Assembly: GCA_900552475.1 (NCBI GenBank)
Contig: USAC01000008.1
Coordinates: forward strand, 1-44,822
Reading direction: 5' to 3'
Origin: an uncultured Eubacteriales bacterium
GTDB taxonomy: Bacteria > Bacillota > Clostridia > Oscillospirales > Oscillospiraceae
DNA length: 44,822 nucleotides
A program made the translations under genes and the position numbers. How positions within the stretch are numbered: the stretch's first letter is position 1; each line of letters begins with the position of its first letter. The notes under the pieces are model-generated. The model ran no database searches, had not been told where the DNA came from, and was given only the letters and a program-made list of their open reading frames with translations. Of this stretch, positions 30,436 through 37,913 are shown in pieces.

Positions 30436-30802
30436 GTGCGTCACTCTCCTCTCCGCCGCGCAGCAGCTGCAGCGCGGCCTGTCTGTCATAGCCCAGCTGC
30501 GCCATCGCGCGCAGGAACTCCTCCGCGCGCTCGCGTGCCAGGTTCAGCCTTGCCTCTTGAATCACTGTTTCGTCCTCCGTTACAAACCGTCCGCTCGTGC
30601 GGCGGGTATAGAGCAGCCCCGTCTGCTCGAGCTGGGCCAGCGCCCGCTGCATGGTGTTCGGGTTGACACCCGCCTCCGCGGCGAGCTCCCGCACGGCCGG
30701 CAGCTTGCCGCCCGTCGGATACTCGCCCGAGAGAATCGCCAGCGTCAGCTGCTCGATGAGCTGGGTATAGATGGGTTGGTTGCTGTGGAAGCTCCACTCC
30801 AT
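30416..30802 (-). CDS. GntR-family regulator (YtrA subfamily)
   Basis: 128 residues. Winged HTH: QPIYTQLIEQLTLAILSGEY, GGKLPAVRELAAEAGVNPNT and MQRALAQLEQTGLLYTRRTS (about 10-75), then a short helical dimerization tail typical of YtrA (EARLNLARERAEEFLRAMAQ). Such regulators repress their own ABC-transporter operon. ATG 30802 has SD AAAGGAGG. A palindrome overlapping the promoter (30825-30852) is a plausible operator. Confidence 0.92.
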   Translation of the reverse strand: MEWSFHSNQPIYTQLIEQLTLAILSGEYPTGGKLPAVRELAAEAGVNPNTMQRALAQLEQTGLLYTRRTSGRFVTEDETVIQEARLNLARERAEEFLRAMAQLGYDRQAALQLLRGGEESDAHGGSDL

Positions 30803-30824
30803 TGCCGCGCCTCCTTTGTGTCGC

Positions 30825-30870
30825 TGTATTAAGTGATTAGTACAATAATACATTTTTTCACGTTTGTCAA
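30825..30870 (-). promoter_or_regulatory. gntR-ABC operon promoter with GntR operator
   Basis: TTGACA (30870-30865), 17-bp spacer, TATTGT (30847-30842). A perfect inverted repeat TGTATTA-N14-TAATACA (30825-30831, 30846-30852) and an inner GTAnTAA-N4-TTAnTAC cover the -10 and start site, which fits autorepression by the YtrA-like protein. Confidence 0.7.
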
Positions 30871-30902
30871 CCCCTCTCCGGAAAATTTTCCGCGGAAGCG
30901 GG

Positions 30903-30931
30903 TTTTCTTTTTCGCCGCTTTGTGCTATACT
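30903..30931 (+). promoter_or_regulatory. queT promoter candidate
   Basis: Extended -10 TGCTATACT (TATACT at 30926-30931) with a weak TTTTCT at 30903-30908, 17-bp spacer. The 95-nt leader that follows holds three GC-rich hairpins (GACCGG/CCGGTC, CGCCGC/GCGGCG, CGGCGC/GGCGCCG). No convincing riboswitch was recognised. Confidence 0.45.
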
Positions 30932-31032
30932 TCCACCCGACCGGTTTCCACACCCGGTCCAAGCGCCGCTTCCGCGGCGTTCGTCCGGCGCTCCGGCGCC
31001 GTTCTCTAAACAAAAAATGGAGGTACCTTGTC

Positions 31033-31584
31033 ATGCAAAAATTCACTGTCCAGAAGCTCGCCACCGCCGGCGTCGTCGGCGCCGCGTATGCCGCGCTCGC
31101 GCTGTTCGGCTCGATCTTCGGCGTCACCTACGGCCCCATCCAGTGCCGCTTTTCCGAGGCGCTGTGCGTGCTGCCGTTTCTGTTTCCGGAGACGGCGTGG
31201 GGGCTCGGCATCGGCTGCCTGATCGCGAATGTGTTCAGCCCCTACGGTCTGCTCGACATCGTGGTCGGCTCGTGCGCGACGTTCCTCGCCGCTCTGCTCA
31301 CCGCCCGGTGCAAAAAGAAGTGGCTCGCGCCGCTGCCGCCGGTGGTGCTCAACATGCTGCTCGTCGGCGCAATGCTCGCCTATGAGGAGGCGGGCGCGAG
31401 CGCGGCGTTCGGTTCGGTGTTCCTGTTCAACGCCGCGACCGTCGGCATCGGGGAGGCCATCGCCTGCTACGGGCTGGGCATGCTGCTTCTGTACGCGTTG
31501 GAAAAGAGCCGGTTTTTTCAGAATCGCCGCCGGATGGCGGAAATTTCCACCGGATCCGGTGCAAAATCCGGGGAAAACGCTTGA
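31033..31584 (+). CDS. queT: QueT-family queuosine-precursor transporter (ECF S component)
   Basis: 183 residues, about five or six membrane helices. The conserved part is FGVTYGPIQCRFSEALCVLP followed by ANVFSPYGLLDIVVGSCATF, characteristic of QueT (DUF988), the substrate-binding component of an ECF transporter for preQ1/preQ0-type precursors. It needs the shared EcfAA'T module, not encoded here. ATG 31033 has SD TGGAGG. Its stop (TGA 31582) overlaps the -35 of the rpsF promoter. Confidence 0.88.
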   Translation: MQKFTVQKLATAGVVGAAYAALALFGSIFGVTYGPIQCRFSEALCVLPFLFPETAWGLGIGCLIANVFSPYGLLDIVVGSCATFLAALLTARCKKKWLAPLPPVVLNMLLVGAMLAYEEAGASAAFGSVFLFNAATVGIGEAIACYGLGMLLLYALEKSRFFQNRRRMAEISTGSGAKSGENA

Positions 31585-31608
31585 CTTTTCCAAAAAATAA
31601 GGTATAAT
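31581..31608 (+). promoter_or_regulatory. rpsF-ssb-rpsR promoter
   Basis: TTGACT (31581-31586), 16-bp spacer, TATAAT (31603-31608). The 75-nt leader contains small hairpins (CTTACGTTCCGTAAG and CTCTCACAGAAGGTGAGGG). These could be an S6:S18-binding leader, but the known motif was not confirmed by eye. Confidence 0.8.
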
Positions 31609-31688
31609 AGATAAGCTTACGTTCCGTAAGTAATATCCTTGCTCTCACAGAAGGTGAGGGCCATCTGTCCAAAAGGAGGTGCAAAAGT

Positions 31689-31985
31689 ATGGCTAAGATT
31701 TCCGCCAACTATGAGGTCGTCTACATCATCGACCCTGCACAGGGTGAGGAGGCTATTGCCGCCACCGTGGCAAAGTTCCAGTCCCTGGCTGAGGAGCATG
31801 GCTCCAACGTGGTTGTCGACGAGTGGGGCAAGCGCCGTCTTGCTTACGCGATCAACTACAAGACCGAAGGCTACTATGTGCTGATGAGCTTCACTAGCGG
31901 CCCGGAATTCCCCAAGGAGCTGGATCGTATCCTGGGCATTACCGAGGGCATCATGCGTTCCATGATCGTCTGCAAGGGCGAGTAA
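31689..31985 (+). CDS. rpsF: 30S ribosomal protein S6
   Basis: 98 residues, normal length. It starts MAKISANYEVVYIIDPAQGE and has WGKRRLAYAINYKTEGYYVL, the S6 signature, ending ITEGIMRSMIVCKGE. It pairs with S18 on the 30S platform. SD AAAGGAGG precedes ATG 31689. First gene of the classical rpsF-ssb-rpsR operon. Confidence 0.98.
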   Translation: MAKISANYEVVYIIDPAQGEEAIAATVAKFQSLAEEHGSNVVVDEWGKRRLAYAINYKTEGYYVLMSFTSGPEFPKELDRILGITEGIMRSMIVCKGE

Positions 31986-31997
31986 GGAGGTAGCGTT

Positions 31998-32483
31998 ATG
32001 CTCAACAAGATCTTCATCATGGGTCGCCTGACCCGTGATCCCGAACTGCGCAGAACGCAGTCCGGAACCCCTGTCACCAGCTTTTCTCTGGCCGTCGACC
32101 GCGACTTCAAGTCCCAGTCCGGCGAGAAGGAGACGGATTTTATCGACGTGGTCGCGTGGCGTCAGACCGCTGAGTTTGTCGCCCGCTACTTCACGAAGGG
32201 CCGCATGGCCGTCGTGGAGGGCCGCCTGCAGATCCGCGACTGGCAGGACAGGGACGGCAACAAGCGCCGCAGCGCGGAGGTTGTTGCCGACAACGTCTAT
32301 TTCGGCGACAGCAAGCGCGACGGCGCTCCCGCGGGCGACTATGCCCCGGCCAGCGGCGGACGCGGCAGCTATGGCGGCGCTCCGCAGTACGGCGCGCCCT
32401 CTGGCGGTTATACCGCCCCCGTGGCCTCTTCCTCGGGTGACTTTGCCGAGATCGACGAGGAGGACGGCGACCTGCCGTTCTGA
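31998..32483 (+). CDS. ssb: Single-stranded DNA-binding protein
   Basis: 161 residues. The OB-fold (1-105) begins MLNKIFIMGRLTRDPELRRT, with FIDVVAWRQTAEFVARYFTKG and VEGRLQIRDWQDRDGNKRR; then a Gly/Tyr/Pro-rich linker; then the acidic tip EIDEEDGDLPF that recruits repair and replication partners. It acts as a tetramer on single-stranded DNA. SD AAGGAGG precedes ATG 31998, 12 bp after rpsF. Confidence 0.98.
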   Translation: MLNKIFIMGRLTRDPELRRTQSGTPVTSFSLAVDRDFKSQSGEKETDFIDVVAWRQTAEFVARYFTKGRMAVVEGRLQIRDWQDRDGNKRRSAEVVADNVYFGDSKRDGAPAGDYAPASGGRGSYGGAPQYGAPSGGYTAPVASSSGDFAEIDEEDGDLPF

Positions 32484-32524
32484 TGTGCCCAGGCACAACC
32501 ATTCTATTTAAGGAGGAATCTTCC

Positions 32525-32776
32525 ATGGCTATGGAACGCGAAAACAGAGCTCCGCGCGGCGCGGGCCGCAAGCGCCGCAAGGTTTGCCAGTTCTGCGTGG
32601 ATAAGTGCGAGTATATCGACTATAAGGATGCCGCGAAGCTGCGTCGCTTCATCAGCGATCGCTCCAAGATCCTGCCCCGCCGTACCACCGGTACCTGCGC
32701 GATGCACCAGCGTCAGCTGACGGAGGCCATCAAGCGCGCCCGTCAGATCGCTCTGCTGCCCTTCGTGACGGAGTAA
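32525..32776 (+). CDS. rpsR: 30S ribosomal protein S18 (zinc-type)
   Basis: 83 residues. It retains the cysteines of the zinc-binding S18 form: KVCQFCVDKCEYIDYKDAAK and TGTCAMHQRQL (C-x2-C..C..C/H). The core LRRFISDRSKILPRRTTGTC is invariant. ATG 32525 follows AAGGAGG; a second ATG two codons later is possible. Ends the rpsF-ssb-rpsR operon before a strong terminator. Confidence 0.97.
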   Translation: MAMERENRAPRGAGRKRRKVCQFCVDKCEYIDYKDAAKLRRFISDRSKILPRRTTGTCAMHQRQLTEAIKRARQIALLPFVTE

Positions 32777-32788
32777 GACCTGCGATTA

Positions 32789-32823
32789 CCAAAAAGAGAC
32801 AGCCCCAGGGCTGTCTCTTTTTT
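32789..32823 (+). terminator. rpsF operon terminator
   Basis: AAAAAGAGACAGCCC-CAG-GGCTGTCTCTTTTTT, a strong symmetric stem with T-run. Its A/T ends let it serve the convergent gpr gene as well. Confidence 0.9.
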
Positions 32824-32838
32824 ATTCTTTCAAGCGGG

Positions 32839-33702
32839 TCAGCCCAAAAGGCCGGTGATGTCCTCCGGCTCCAGCTCCGGCTGGAGGGCCAGCGTGACGG
32901 CATAGCCCATCAGGCGGCTCAGCTCGCGCACGCGCTGGTCGACGTCGCGCGTCGTGACGAAGAGCGGCTCCGGGAGCTCCGGCGGCTCATCCGCGCCCGT
33001 CAGATCCACCGCCATCGTCGCCGCGTCCATCACCGTCGGCAGACCCATCGACAGAACCGGCACGCCCATCGTCTCGCGGTCGATGGCGCGGCGGTGGTTG
33101 CCTACGCCCGAGCCGGGGATCAGCCCCGTGTCCGACAGCTGCACCGCGGCGCACAGGCGCTGCGCGCTGCGGGCGGCGAGCGCGTCGATGACGAGGATCA
33201 CCGCGGGGCGTACTTGCTGCACCGCGCCGCGGATGAGCTCCGCCGTCTCCATCCCCGTCGCCGCCAGCACGCCCGGCGCGAGCGCCGCCACGGCGGTGGA
33301 GAAGGGGAACGTCTCCATATGCCGCGTCACGAGGAGATTTTCCAGCACGAGCGGGCCGACGGCGTCGGCGGTCATGCCGCGGTTGCCGAGCCCGACGGCG
33401 AGCACCGTCCCGTGCTCCGGCGGCAGCAGCGCCCGCAGCTCCGCCGCAAGGCACCGCACGCCCCGGCCGAAGAAATGCCCCTGCCGCCGGAAATACGGCC
33501 GCAGATCCACCGTCACATAGCGCCCGGCGGGCTTTCCGATGGCGTGGGCCGCCGCCGGGTCGACGATCTCCGTGCGCGTCACGGCATAGCCCTCGCGCAG
33601 GCTCTCCGACTGGAGGATCCCCTCCAGCCGCGCGGCGCTTTTTTGCCCCTGGCGGAAAATTTCCGCCGCCTCCAGGGCCAGATCGGTTCGCAGAGCGCGC
33701 AT
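32839..33702 (-). CDS. gpr: Germination protease GPR
   Basis: 287 residues, somewhat shorter than Bacillus GPR (about 370). It begins MRALRTDLALEAAEIF; in this family the zymogen is cut within a similar TDLA-like N-terminal site. The core has AVGLGNRGMTADAVGPLV, ETFPFSTAVAALAPGVLAAT, ILVIDALAARSAQRLCAAVQ, IPGSGVGNHR and VPVLSMGLPTVMDAATMAVD, all conserved in peptidase family A25. It degrades small acid-soluble spore proteins at germination. ATG 33702 is chosen on homology although the ribosome binding site is weak. With spoIIE it supports spore formation. Confidence 0.93.
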   Translation of the reverse strand: MRALRTDLALEAAEIFRQGQKSAARLEGILQSESLREGYAVTRTEIVDPAAAHAIGKPAGRYVTVDLRPYFRRQGHFFGRGVRCLAAELRALLPPEHGTVLAVGLGNRGMTADAVGPLVLENLLVTRHMETFPFSTAVAALAPGVLAATGMETAELIRGAVQQVRPAVILVIDALAARSAQRLCAAVQLSDTGLIPGSGVGNHRRAIDRETMGVPVLSMGLPTVMDAATMAVDLTGADEPPELPEPLFVTTRDVDQRVRELSRLMGYAVTLALQPELEPEDITGLLG

Positions 33703-33752
33703 GATTTGTGTCCGCCACCCCTTTCGTTCCACAAAATCTTGTGTCTTTGAAA

Positions 33753-33782
33753 TAGTTTCCCGCAGAGAAAAGAAAATATGCA
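33753..33782 (-). promoter_or_regulatory. Candidate sigma-F/G promoter of gpr
   Basis: TGCATA (33782-33777), an 18-bp spacer and AAACTA (33758-33753), close to the forespore sigma-G pattern (gHATR, CATnnTA) but imperfect at the -10. Forespore expression of gpr is established in Bacillus. Confidence 0.4.
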
Positions 33783-33811
33783 AAAAATCAGAGCAAAAAT
33801 GAAAAAAGCGC

Positions 33812-33840
33812 TTGCAATTTTCGGAGAAAGATGTTAGAAT
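33812..33840 (+). promoter_or_regulatory. rpsT promoter
   Basis: TTGCAA (33812-33817), 17-bp spacer, TAGAAT (33835-33840). A small hairpin GGATG..CATCC lies in the leader. Confidence 0.65.
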
Positions 33841-33903
33841 ATCATCCTGCATGGATGTTCTTTAATCGCATCCACAAATTTGATCGCCGGGGAGGTGTTT
33901 GGT

Positions 33904-34167
33904 TTGCCGAATATCAAGTCTGCTAAGAAGCGTGTTCTGGTGGCAGAAGCGCGCAATGCTCGCAACAAGGCCAATAAGTCCGCACTGAAGACTGCTATCA
34001 AGAAGTTCGAGGCTGCTGCCGTTGAAGGCAATCGCACCGAGGCCGAGGGCGCTTACAAGGTCGCAGTGAAGTCCATCGACAAGGCCGCCGCCAAGGGCCT
34101 GCTGCATAAGAACAATGCAGCCCACAAGAAGAGCGCTCTGACTCTGAAGCTGAACAAGATTGGCTGA
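33904..34167 (+). CDS. rpsT: 30S ribosomal protein S20
   Basis: 87 residues, basic and helical: PNIKSAKKRVLVAEARNARN, KSALKTAIKKFEAAAVEGNR, AAAKGLLHKNNAAHKKSALT. It binds the 5' domain of 16S rRNA. The start is TTG 33904 (encoding the N-terminal M of MPNIKSAKKR), eight bases after GGGGAGG; S20 genes often use a weak start for autoregulation. Monocistronic, with promoter and terminator. Confidence 0.97.
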   Translation: MPNIKSAKKRVLVAEARNARNKANKSALKTAIKKFEAAAVEGNRTEAEGAYKVAVKSIDKAAAKGLLHKNNAAHKKSALTLKLNKIG

Positions 34168-34179
34168 ATCACCAGACAG

Positions 34180-34206
34180 AAGGACACCGAGAGGTGTCCT
34201 TTTTTC
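34180..34206 (+). terminator. rpsT terminator
   Basis: AGGACACC-GAGA-GGTGTCCT followed by TTTTTTC, starting 13 bp after rpsT. Confidence 0.88.
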
Positions 34207-34397
34207 TTACTCAAAAAGGGCGATGCCCTTTTTGAGTAAGGGGTTTCGCTTCGCGCCGCGCCTTGACTGGCCCGACATCAACCGTCAGGTCTGCCGAAGC
34301 CAGTACCTTTCACAAAGTGTTTTTTGCGACGTATACGCCGCCGCTAAAAATGGATCGGAATTCATTCGCGGCCTGCGGGCCGTGAACTCTGTGAGAC
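34206..34397 (-). repeat. Dispersed intergenic repeat, copy B (full length)
   Basis: Minus strand: GTCTCACAGAGTTCACGGC at 34397, central TATACGTCGCAAAAAA, GGTACTGGCTTCGGCAGACC, TGACGGTTGATGTCGGGCC, and GAAGCGAAACCCCTT, ending in hairpin CTTACTCAAAAAGGGC..GCCCTTTTTGAGTAAG (34206-34240). About 192 bp, matching copy A in order and length. Confidence 0.8.
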
Positions 34398-34424
34398 TTT
34401 TTTGGCCGTCCGGCCGGGCGGCCT

Positions 34425-34458
34425 GTGCAGCGTCCCTGTGCGGGATGCTGTGCTTTTT
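34425..34458 (+). terminator. Additional terminator upstream of buk
   Basis: AGCGTCCC-TGTGC-GGGATGCT (34429-34436, 34442-34449) followed by GTGCTTTTTTC. It would stop read-through from rpsT and the repeat before buk. Confidence 0.65.
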
Positions 34459-34514
34459 TCATGCCCGATATGTGAAAATTTCAACGATCCTGTCCGTATT
34501 TTGGAAAATAGCCA

Positions 34515-34543
34515 TTTACAGCAGGAAAGTCCGGGAGTATAAT
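34515..34543 (+). promoter_or_regulatory. buk promoter
   Basis: TTTACA (34515-34520), 17-bp spacer, TATAAT (34538-34543), 77 bp before the start codon. Confidence 0.75.
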
Positions 34544-34571
34544 AGGCGCGAGAGTGTCTTCGGACAAATGG

Positions 34572-34595
34572 AAAGAATCAAAGAATCAAAGAATC
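34572..34595 (+). repeat. Triple 8-bp tandem repeat in the buk leader
   Basis: Three perfect head-to-tail AAAGAATC units between promoter and ribosome binding site. Copy-number changes by slippage could alter leader length. Confidence 0.85.
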
Positions 34596-34619
34596 ATAGT
34601 AATTTAGGAGGAAACAATC

Positions 34620-35687
34620 GTGTCTCACAAAATTCTGGTGATTAACCCCGGCTCCACCTCCACGAAAATCGGCGTGTTTGAGGATGAGAAGCTGCTCTTC
34701 GACAAGACCCTGCGCCACAGCGCGGAGGAGATTGCCCAGTTCCCGACAATCGCCGATCAGAAGGACTTCCGCAAGAAGCTGGTGCTCGAGGCGCTGGCAG
34801 AGAACCACTTCGACATGAAGGAGCTGAGCGCCGTCTGCGGCCGCGGCGGCCTGATGAAGTCGATCCCCGGCGGCACCTATCAGGTGACGACGTCCATCGT
34901 GGTCGACCTCGTCAAGGGCGTGCAGGGACAGCATGCGTCGAACCTCGGCGGCATCCTCGCCCGCGAGATTGCCGACGAGCTGGATATCCCCGCCTACATC
35001 GTCGACCCGCCCGTGGTGGACGAGATGTCTCCCGTCGCGAAATACTCCGGCCATCCCCTGATCCAGCGCCGCAGCAAGTTCCACGCGCTGAACCAGAAGG
35101 CCGTCGCCAAGCGCTATGCCAAGGAGCACGGCACGAGCTATGACCAGCTGAACCTGATCGTCTGCCACATGGGCGGCGGCGTCAGCGTTGGCGCGCACGT
35201 CCACGGCAAGGTCGTCGACGTGGAGAACGCCCTCGACGGTGACGGTCCCTTCTCCCCGGAGCGCGCGGGCAGTCTGCCGACCGGCGACCTCGTGAGCCTG
35301 TGCTTCAGCGGCGAGTACACCGAGCCCCAGATCCGCAGGATGCTCGCGGGCGGCGGCGGCATGGTCGCCTACGCCGGCACGTCCGACATGCGTGAGGTGG
35401 CGAAGATGGCGCAGGAGGGCAACGCGAAGATGGCCGAGCTGATCGACGCGTTCCACTATCAGGTCGGCAAGGAAATCGGCGCAACGGCGGCCGCCATGCA
35501 CGGCAAGGTCGACCAGATCATCCTGACTGGCGGCATCGCCTACGGTAAGAAGACGGTCGATGCCATCACCGACCTCGTAGGCTGGATCGCTCCGATCACC
35601 GTCTATCCCGGCGAGGACGAGCTGCTGGCGCTGGCACAGGGCGCGTTGCGCGTTCTGAACGGCGAAGAGCAGGTTATGAAATACTGA
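34620..35687 (+). CDS. buk: Butyrate kinase
   Basis: 355 residues, normal length. ASKHA fold: KILVINPGSTSTKIGVFEDE at the N-terminus, HNPL-like SGHPLIQRRSKFHALNQKAV, then NLIVCHMGGGVSVGAHVHGK and DGDGPFSPERAGSLPTGDLV, all typical of butyrate rather than acetate kinase. It makes ATP and butyrate from butyryl phosphate. No ptb gene is adjacent, so phosphotransbutyrylase is elsewhere or another acid (for example isobutyrate) is the substrate. Start GTG 34620 follows AGGAGG. Monocistronic between promoter and terminator. Confidence 0.94.
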   Translation: MSHKILVINPGSTSTKIGVFEDEKLLFDKTLRHSAEEIAQFPTIADQKDFRKKLVLEALAENHFDMKELSAVCGRGGLMKSIPGGTYQVTTSIVVDLVKGVQGQHASNLGGILAREIADELDIPAYIVDPPVVDEMSPVAKYSGHPLIQRRSKFHALNQKAVAKRYAKEHGTSYDQLNLIVCHMGGGVSVGAHVHGKVVDVENALDGDGPFSPERAGSLPTGDLVSLCFSGEYTEPQIRRMLAGGGGMVAYAGTSDMREVAKMAQEGNAKMAELIDAFHYQVGKEIGATAAAMHGKVDQIILTGGIAYGKKTVDAITDLVGWIAPITVYPGEDELLALAQGALRVLNGEEQVMKY

Positions 35688-35694
35688 TTGCAGC

Positions 35695-35735
35695 AAAGAA
35701 GCAGGACGGGCATTAGCCCGTCCTGCTTTCTTTTT
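35695..35735 (+). terminator. Bidirectional terminator between buk and tatD
   Basis: AAAGAAGCAGGACGGGC-ATTA-GCCCGTCCTGCTTTCTTTTT. Serves convergent buk and tatD. Confidence 0.88.
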
Positions 35736-36498
35736 AAGCAATCCGAAAGAAGCGCTTTCCGTTTTCCGTCGTGGCCCGTACGACCTCCTCATAGGGGATG
35801 CCCTTGATCCCGGCGATTTTCTCCGCCACGAAGTGGACATAGGAAGAGTCGTTGCGCTCGCCGCGGTGCGGCACGGGTGTGAGGTAGGGGGAATCCGTCT
35901 CGATCATGAGCCGCTCGAGCGGCACGGCGGCGACGACCTCCGGCGCGCGGCGCGCGTTCTTGAAGGTGATCGCCCCGTTGAACGAGAGCATCCACCCCAG
36001 CGCCAGCAGCTCCCGCGCCATCTCAACAGAGCCCGCAAAGCAGTGGAACACGCCCGTCACCCGCGGGAACTCGCGAACGATGGCCATCGTGTCGGCGTGG
36101 GCGTCGCGGTCGTGGATGATAACCGGGAGGGACAGCTCCTGCGCAAGCGCCATCTGGCGGCGCAGCACGTCCTGCTGCAGCTCGCGCGGGGGATTTTCCG
36201 CCCAGTAGTAGTCCAACCCGATCTCGCCGATGGCGACGACCTTCGGCCGCGCGGCGAGCGCGCGCAGATCGTCAATCTGCGCGGGGGTGAAGTCGTGGCA
36301 GTTTTCCGGGTGGATGCCAACGGCGGCATAGACGTGCGCAAAGCGCGCGGCAAGCTCCACCGCCGTGCGTGAGGTCTTCACCGTGCAGCCGGGGTTCACG
36401 ATCAGCTCCACGCCCCGCTCCGGCATGGACGCGAGCAGCGCGTCGCGGTCGCCGTCGAAGCGCTCGTCATCATAGTGCGCGTGGGTATCAAACAGCAT
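35734..36498 (-). CDS. tatD: TatD-family metal-dependent hydrolase
   Basis: 254 residues. Metal ligands are visible as FDTHAHYDDERF (HxH near residue 6), the IGEIGLDYYW Glu, VIIHDRDAHADT and FHCFAGS His, and METDSPYL-like IETDSPYLTPVPHRGERND. TatD proteins are 3'-5' DNA/RNA exonucleases of the amidohydrolase superfamily. ATG 36498 has only a weak SD (GGGGCG). It follows abm by 11 bp and is last in an xth-abm-tatD group, so a nucleic-acid repair or turnover context is plausible. Confidence 0.93.
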   Translation of the reverse strand: MLFDTHAHYDDERFDGDRDALLASMPERGVELIVNPGCTVKTSRTAVELAARFAHVYAAVGIHPENCHDFTPAQIDDLRALAARPKVVAIGEIGLDYYWAENPPRELQQDVLRRQMALAQELSLPVIIHDRDAHADTMAIVREFPRVTGVFHCFAGSVEMARELLALGWMLSFNGAITFKNARRAPEVVAAVPLERLMIETDSPYLTPVPHRGERNDSSYVHFVAEKIAGIKGIPYEEVVRATTENGKRFFRIA

Positions 36499-36509
36499 GG
36501 CCGCGCCCC

Positions 36510-36803
36510 TTACAGCGTGATCTCGCTGACGTGGGAGGACTCGACGTTCTCCTCCTTGATGCGCAGAAGCGTCTGCATGTGGCTCTGGCCCATGTGGACC
36601 TGCTGGTCGGCGCGGGTGGCCCACTGCTCGACGAGCAGCAGCTCGTCCGCGTCCTGCACGGACAGGTAGTAGTCATAGCGCAGGCAGCCGCGCTCGGCGC
36701 GGATCGTGTCGATCACGCCCTCGGCGGAGAGCTGGCGCAGGAAATTCTCGCGCCGGCCGGGCTTGGCGTGGTAGGTGACGGCAATGGTGTAGGGAGTGTT
36801 CAT
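36510..36803 (-). CDS. Antibiotic biosynthesis monooxygenase (ABM)-fold protein
   Basis: 97 residues, a single ABM dimeric alpha/beta barrel: YTIAVTYHAKPGRRENFLRQ, RAERGCLRYDYYLSVQDADE and LLLVEQWATRADQQVHMGQS. Similar proteins (YgiN-like) act as quinol monooxygenases or heme-related enzymes, but many have unknown roles. It sits between xth and tatD with short gaps. Start ATG 36803 with GAGG upstream. Function here is not determined. Confidence 0.82.
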   Translation of the reverse strand: MNTPYTIAVTYHAKPGRRENFLRQLSAEGVIDTIRAERGCLRYDYYLSVQDADELLLVEQWATRADQQVHMGQSHMQTLLRIKEENVESSHVSEITL

Positions 36804-36839
36804 AATCAGTTACCTCGTTTCTTGAGAATCATAAACGGT

Positions 36840-37592
36840 TTAAGCAAGCTCCAGCACGACGGGGCAGTGGTCGCTGCCGTAGACGTCGGAGCGGATGCGC
36901 GCGTCCGCGATGCGCGGAGCCAGCCGCTCGGAGACGATGAAATAGTCGATGCGCCAGCCCGCGTTCTTCTCCCGCGCGTGGAAGCGGTAGCTCCACCAGC
37001 TGTAGGCCCCCGTGGCGTCGGGGTGGAGATAGCGGAACGAGTCGACAAAGCCGGACGAGAGCAGCTGCGTCATCTTCGCGCGCTCCTCGTCGGAAAAGCC
37101 GGGGTTCTGGCGGTTCGTCTTGGGGTTTTTGAGGTCAATCTCGGCATGGGCGACGTTCAGGTCGCCGCAGTAGACAACCGGCTTGACCGCGTCGAGCGAC
37201 AGCAGATACGCCCGCAGGTCGTCCTCCCACTGCATGCGGTAGGGCAGGCGCTTCAGCCCATCCTGACTGTTCGGCGTGTAGCAGCAGACGAGGTAGAAGT
37301 CAGGGTATTCCGCCGTGATGACGCGCCCCTCGTGCCGGTACTCGTCGCCGCCGAAGTCATAGCAGACAGAGAGCGGCTCCGTCCGGGTGAGGACGGCCGT
37401 TCCGGAGTAGCCCTTCTTGTCGGCGGAGTGGAAATAGCGGTGGTAGCCTTCGAGGTCAAAGACCGCCTGCTCCGGCTGGAGCTTCGTCTCCTGCAGGCAG
37501 AGGATGTCCGGCTGTTCCTCGTTGACATATTCCAGAAAGCCCTTGGTCAGACACGACCGCAGACCGTTGACGTTCCAGCTTGCGAGCTTCAT
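36840..37592 (-). CDS. xth: Exodeoxyribonuclease III (AP endonuclease)
   Basis: 250 residues. Endonuclease/exonuclease/phosphatase fold with MKLASWNVNGLRSCL, ILCLQETKLQPEQ (catalytic Glu), YTPNSQDGLKRLPYRMQWED, YCGDLNVAHAEIDL (Asp, Asn), WRIDYFIVSERL and SDHCPVVLEL. It cuts DNA at abasic sites in base excision repair. ATG 37592 has SD GGAGGAAG. First of the minus-strand group xth-abm-tatD. Repeat copy C lies just upstream. Confidence 0.95.
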   Translation of the reverse strand: MKLASWNVNGLRSCLTKGFLEYVNEEQPDILCLQETKLQPEQAVFDLEGYHRYFHSADKKGYSGTAVLTRTEPLSVCYDFGGDEYRHEGRVITAEYPDFYLVCCYTPNSQDGLKRLPYRMQWEDDLRAYLLSLDAVKPVVYCGDLNVAHAEIDLKNPKTNRQNPGFSDEERAKMTQLLSSGFVDSFRYLHPDATGAYSWWSYRFHAREKNAGWRIDYFIVSERLAPRIADARIRSDVYGSDHCPVVLELA

Positions 37593-37636
37593 ACAGCTTC
37601 CTCCATGGGGATTTTTTCTCCATTGTACCACACCCG

Positions 37637-37833
37637 CCGCAAAAGGCAAATGCCTTTTTTCCGCAACAGGCATAGCCCTTTTGCGGAAGGGGTTTCGCTT
37701 CGCTCTGCGCCTCGGCTGGCTATGCCAGCCAGCGATGCTCGCTCCGCGCAGAGAATATTTCGCGACGTACAGGCCGCCGCGAAATACGGATTGGAATTTT
37801 TTCGCAGCCTTCAGGCCGCGAACTCGGTGAGAC
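37637..37833 (-). repeat. Dispersed intergenic repeat, copy C (full length)
   Basis: Minus strand: GTCTCACCGAGTTCGCGGC at 37833, a central CGCGGCGGCCTGTACGTCGCGAAAT segment matching copy B, then GAAGCGAAACCCCTT and two terminal hairpins (CCGCAA..TTGCGG and AAAAGGCA..TGCCTTTT). About 197 bp. It differs from B in its middle hairpin (GGCTGGC..GCCAGCC), so the arms are conserved more than the centre. Confidence 0.78.
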
Positions 37834-37841
37834 CTCCTTGG

Positions 37842-37888
37842 ATAAGACCGCGGCGCGGGAGCGAAGGCTCCCGCGCCGTGGTCTTATC
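37842..37888 (-). terminator. Hairpin after ppdK
   Basis: ATAAGACC..GGCGCGGGAGC-loop-GCTCCCGCGCC..GGTCTTAT, a strong stem about 25 bp past the ppdK stop, without a long T-run. Confidence 0.55.
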
Positions 37889-37913
37889 GTTATGGTTCGC
37901 TGTTATGGCAGAC

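Noticed and set aside
30932..31032. PreQ1 riboswitch in the queT leader
   Set aside because: There is a GACCGG..CCGGTC stem with a short loop, but the A-rich tail required for the preQ1-I pseudoknot is not adjacent, and the rest is GC-rich hairpins. Not supportable by eye.
31609..31688. S6:S18-binding leader RNA ahead of rpsF
   Set aside because: Hairpins are present, but the bulged CCG-containing motif in the right context could not be confirmed without a covariance search.
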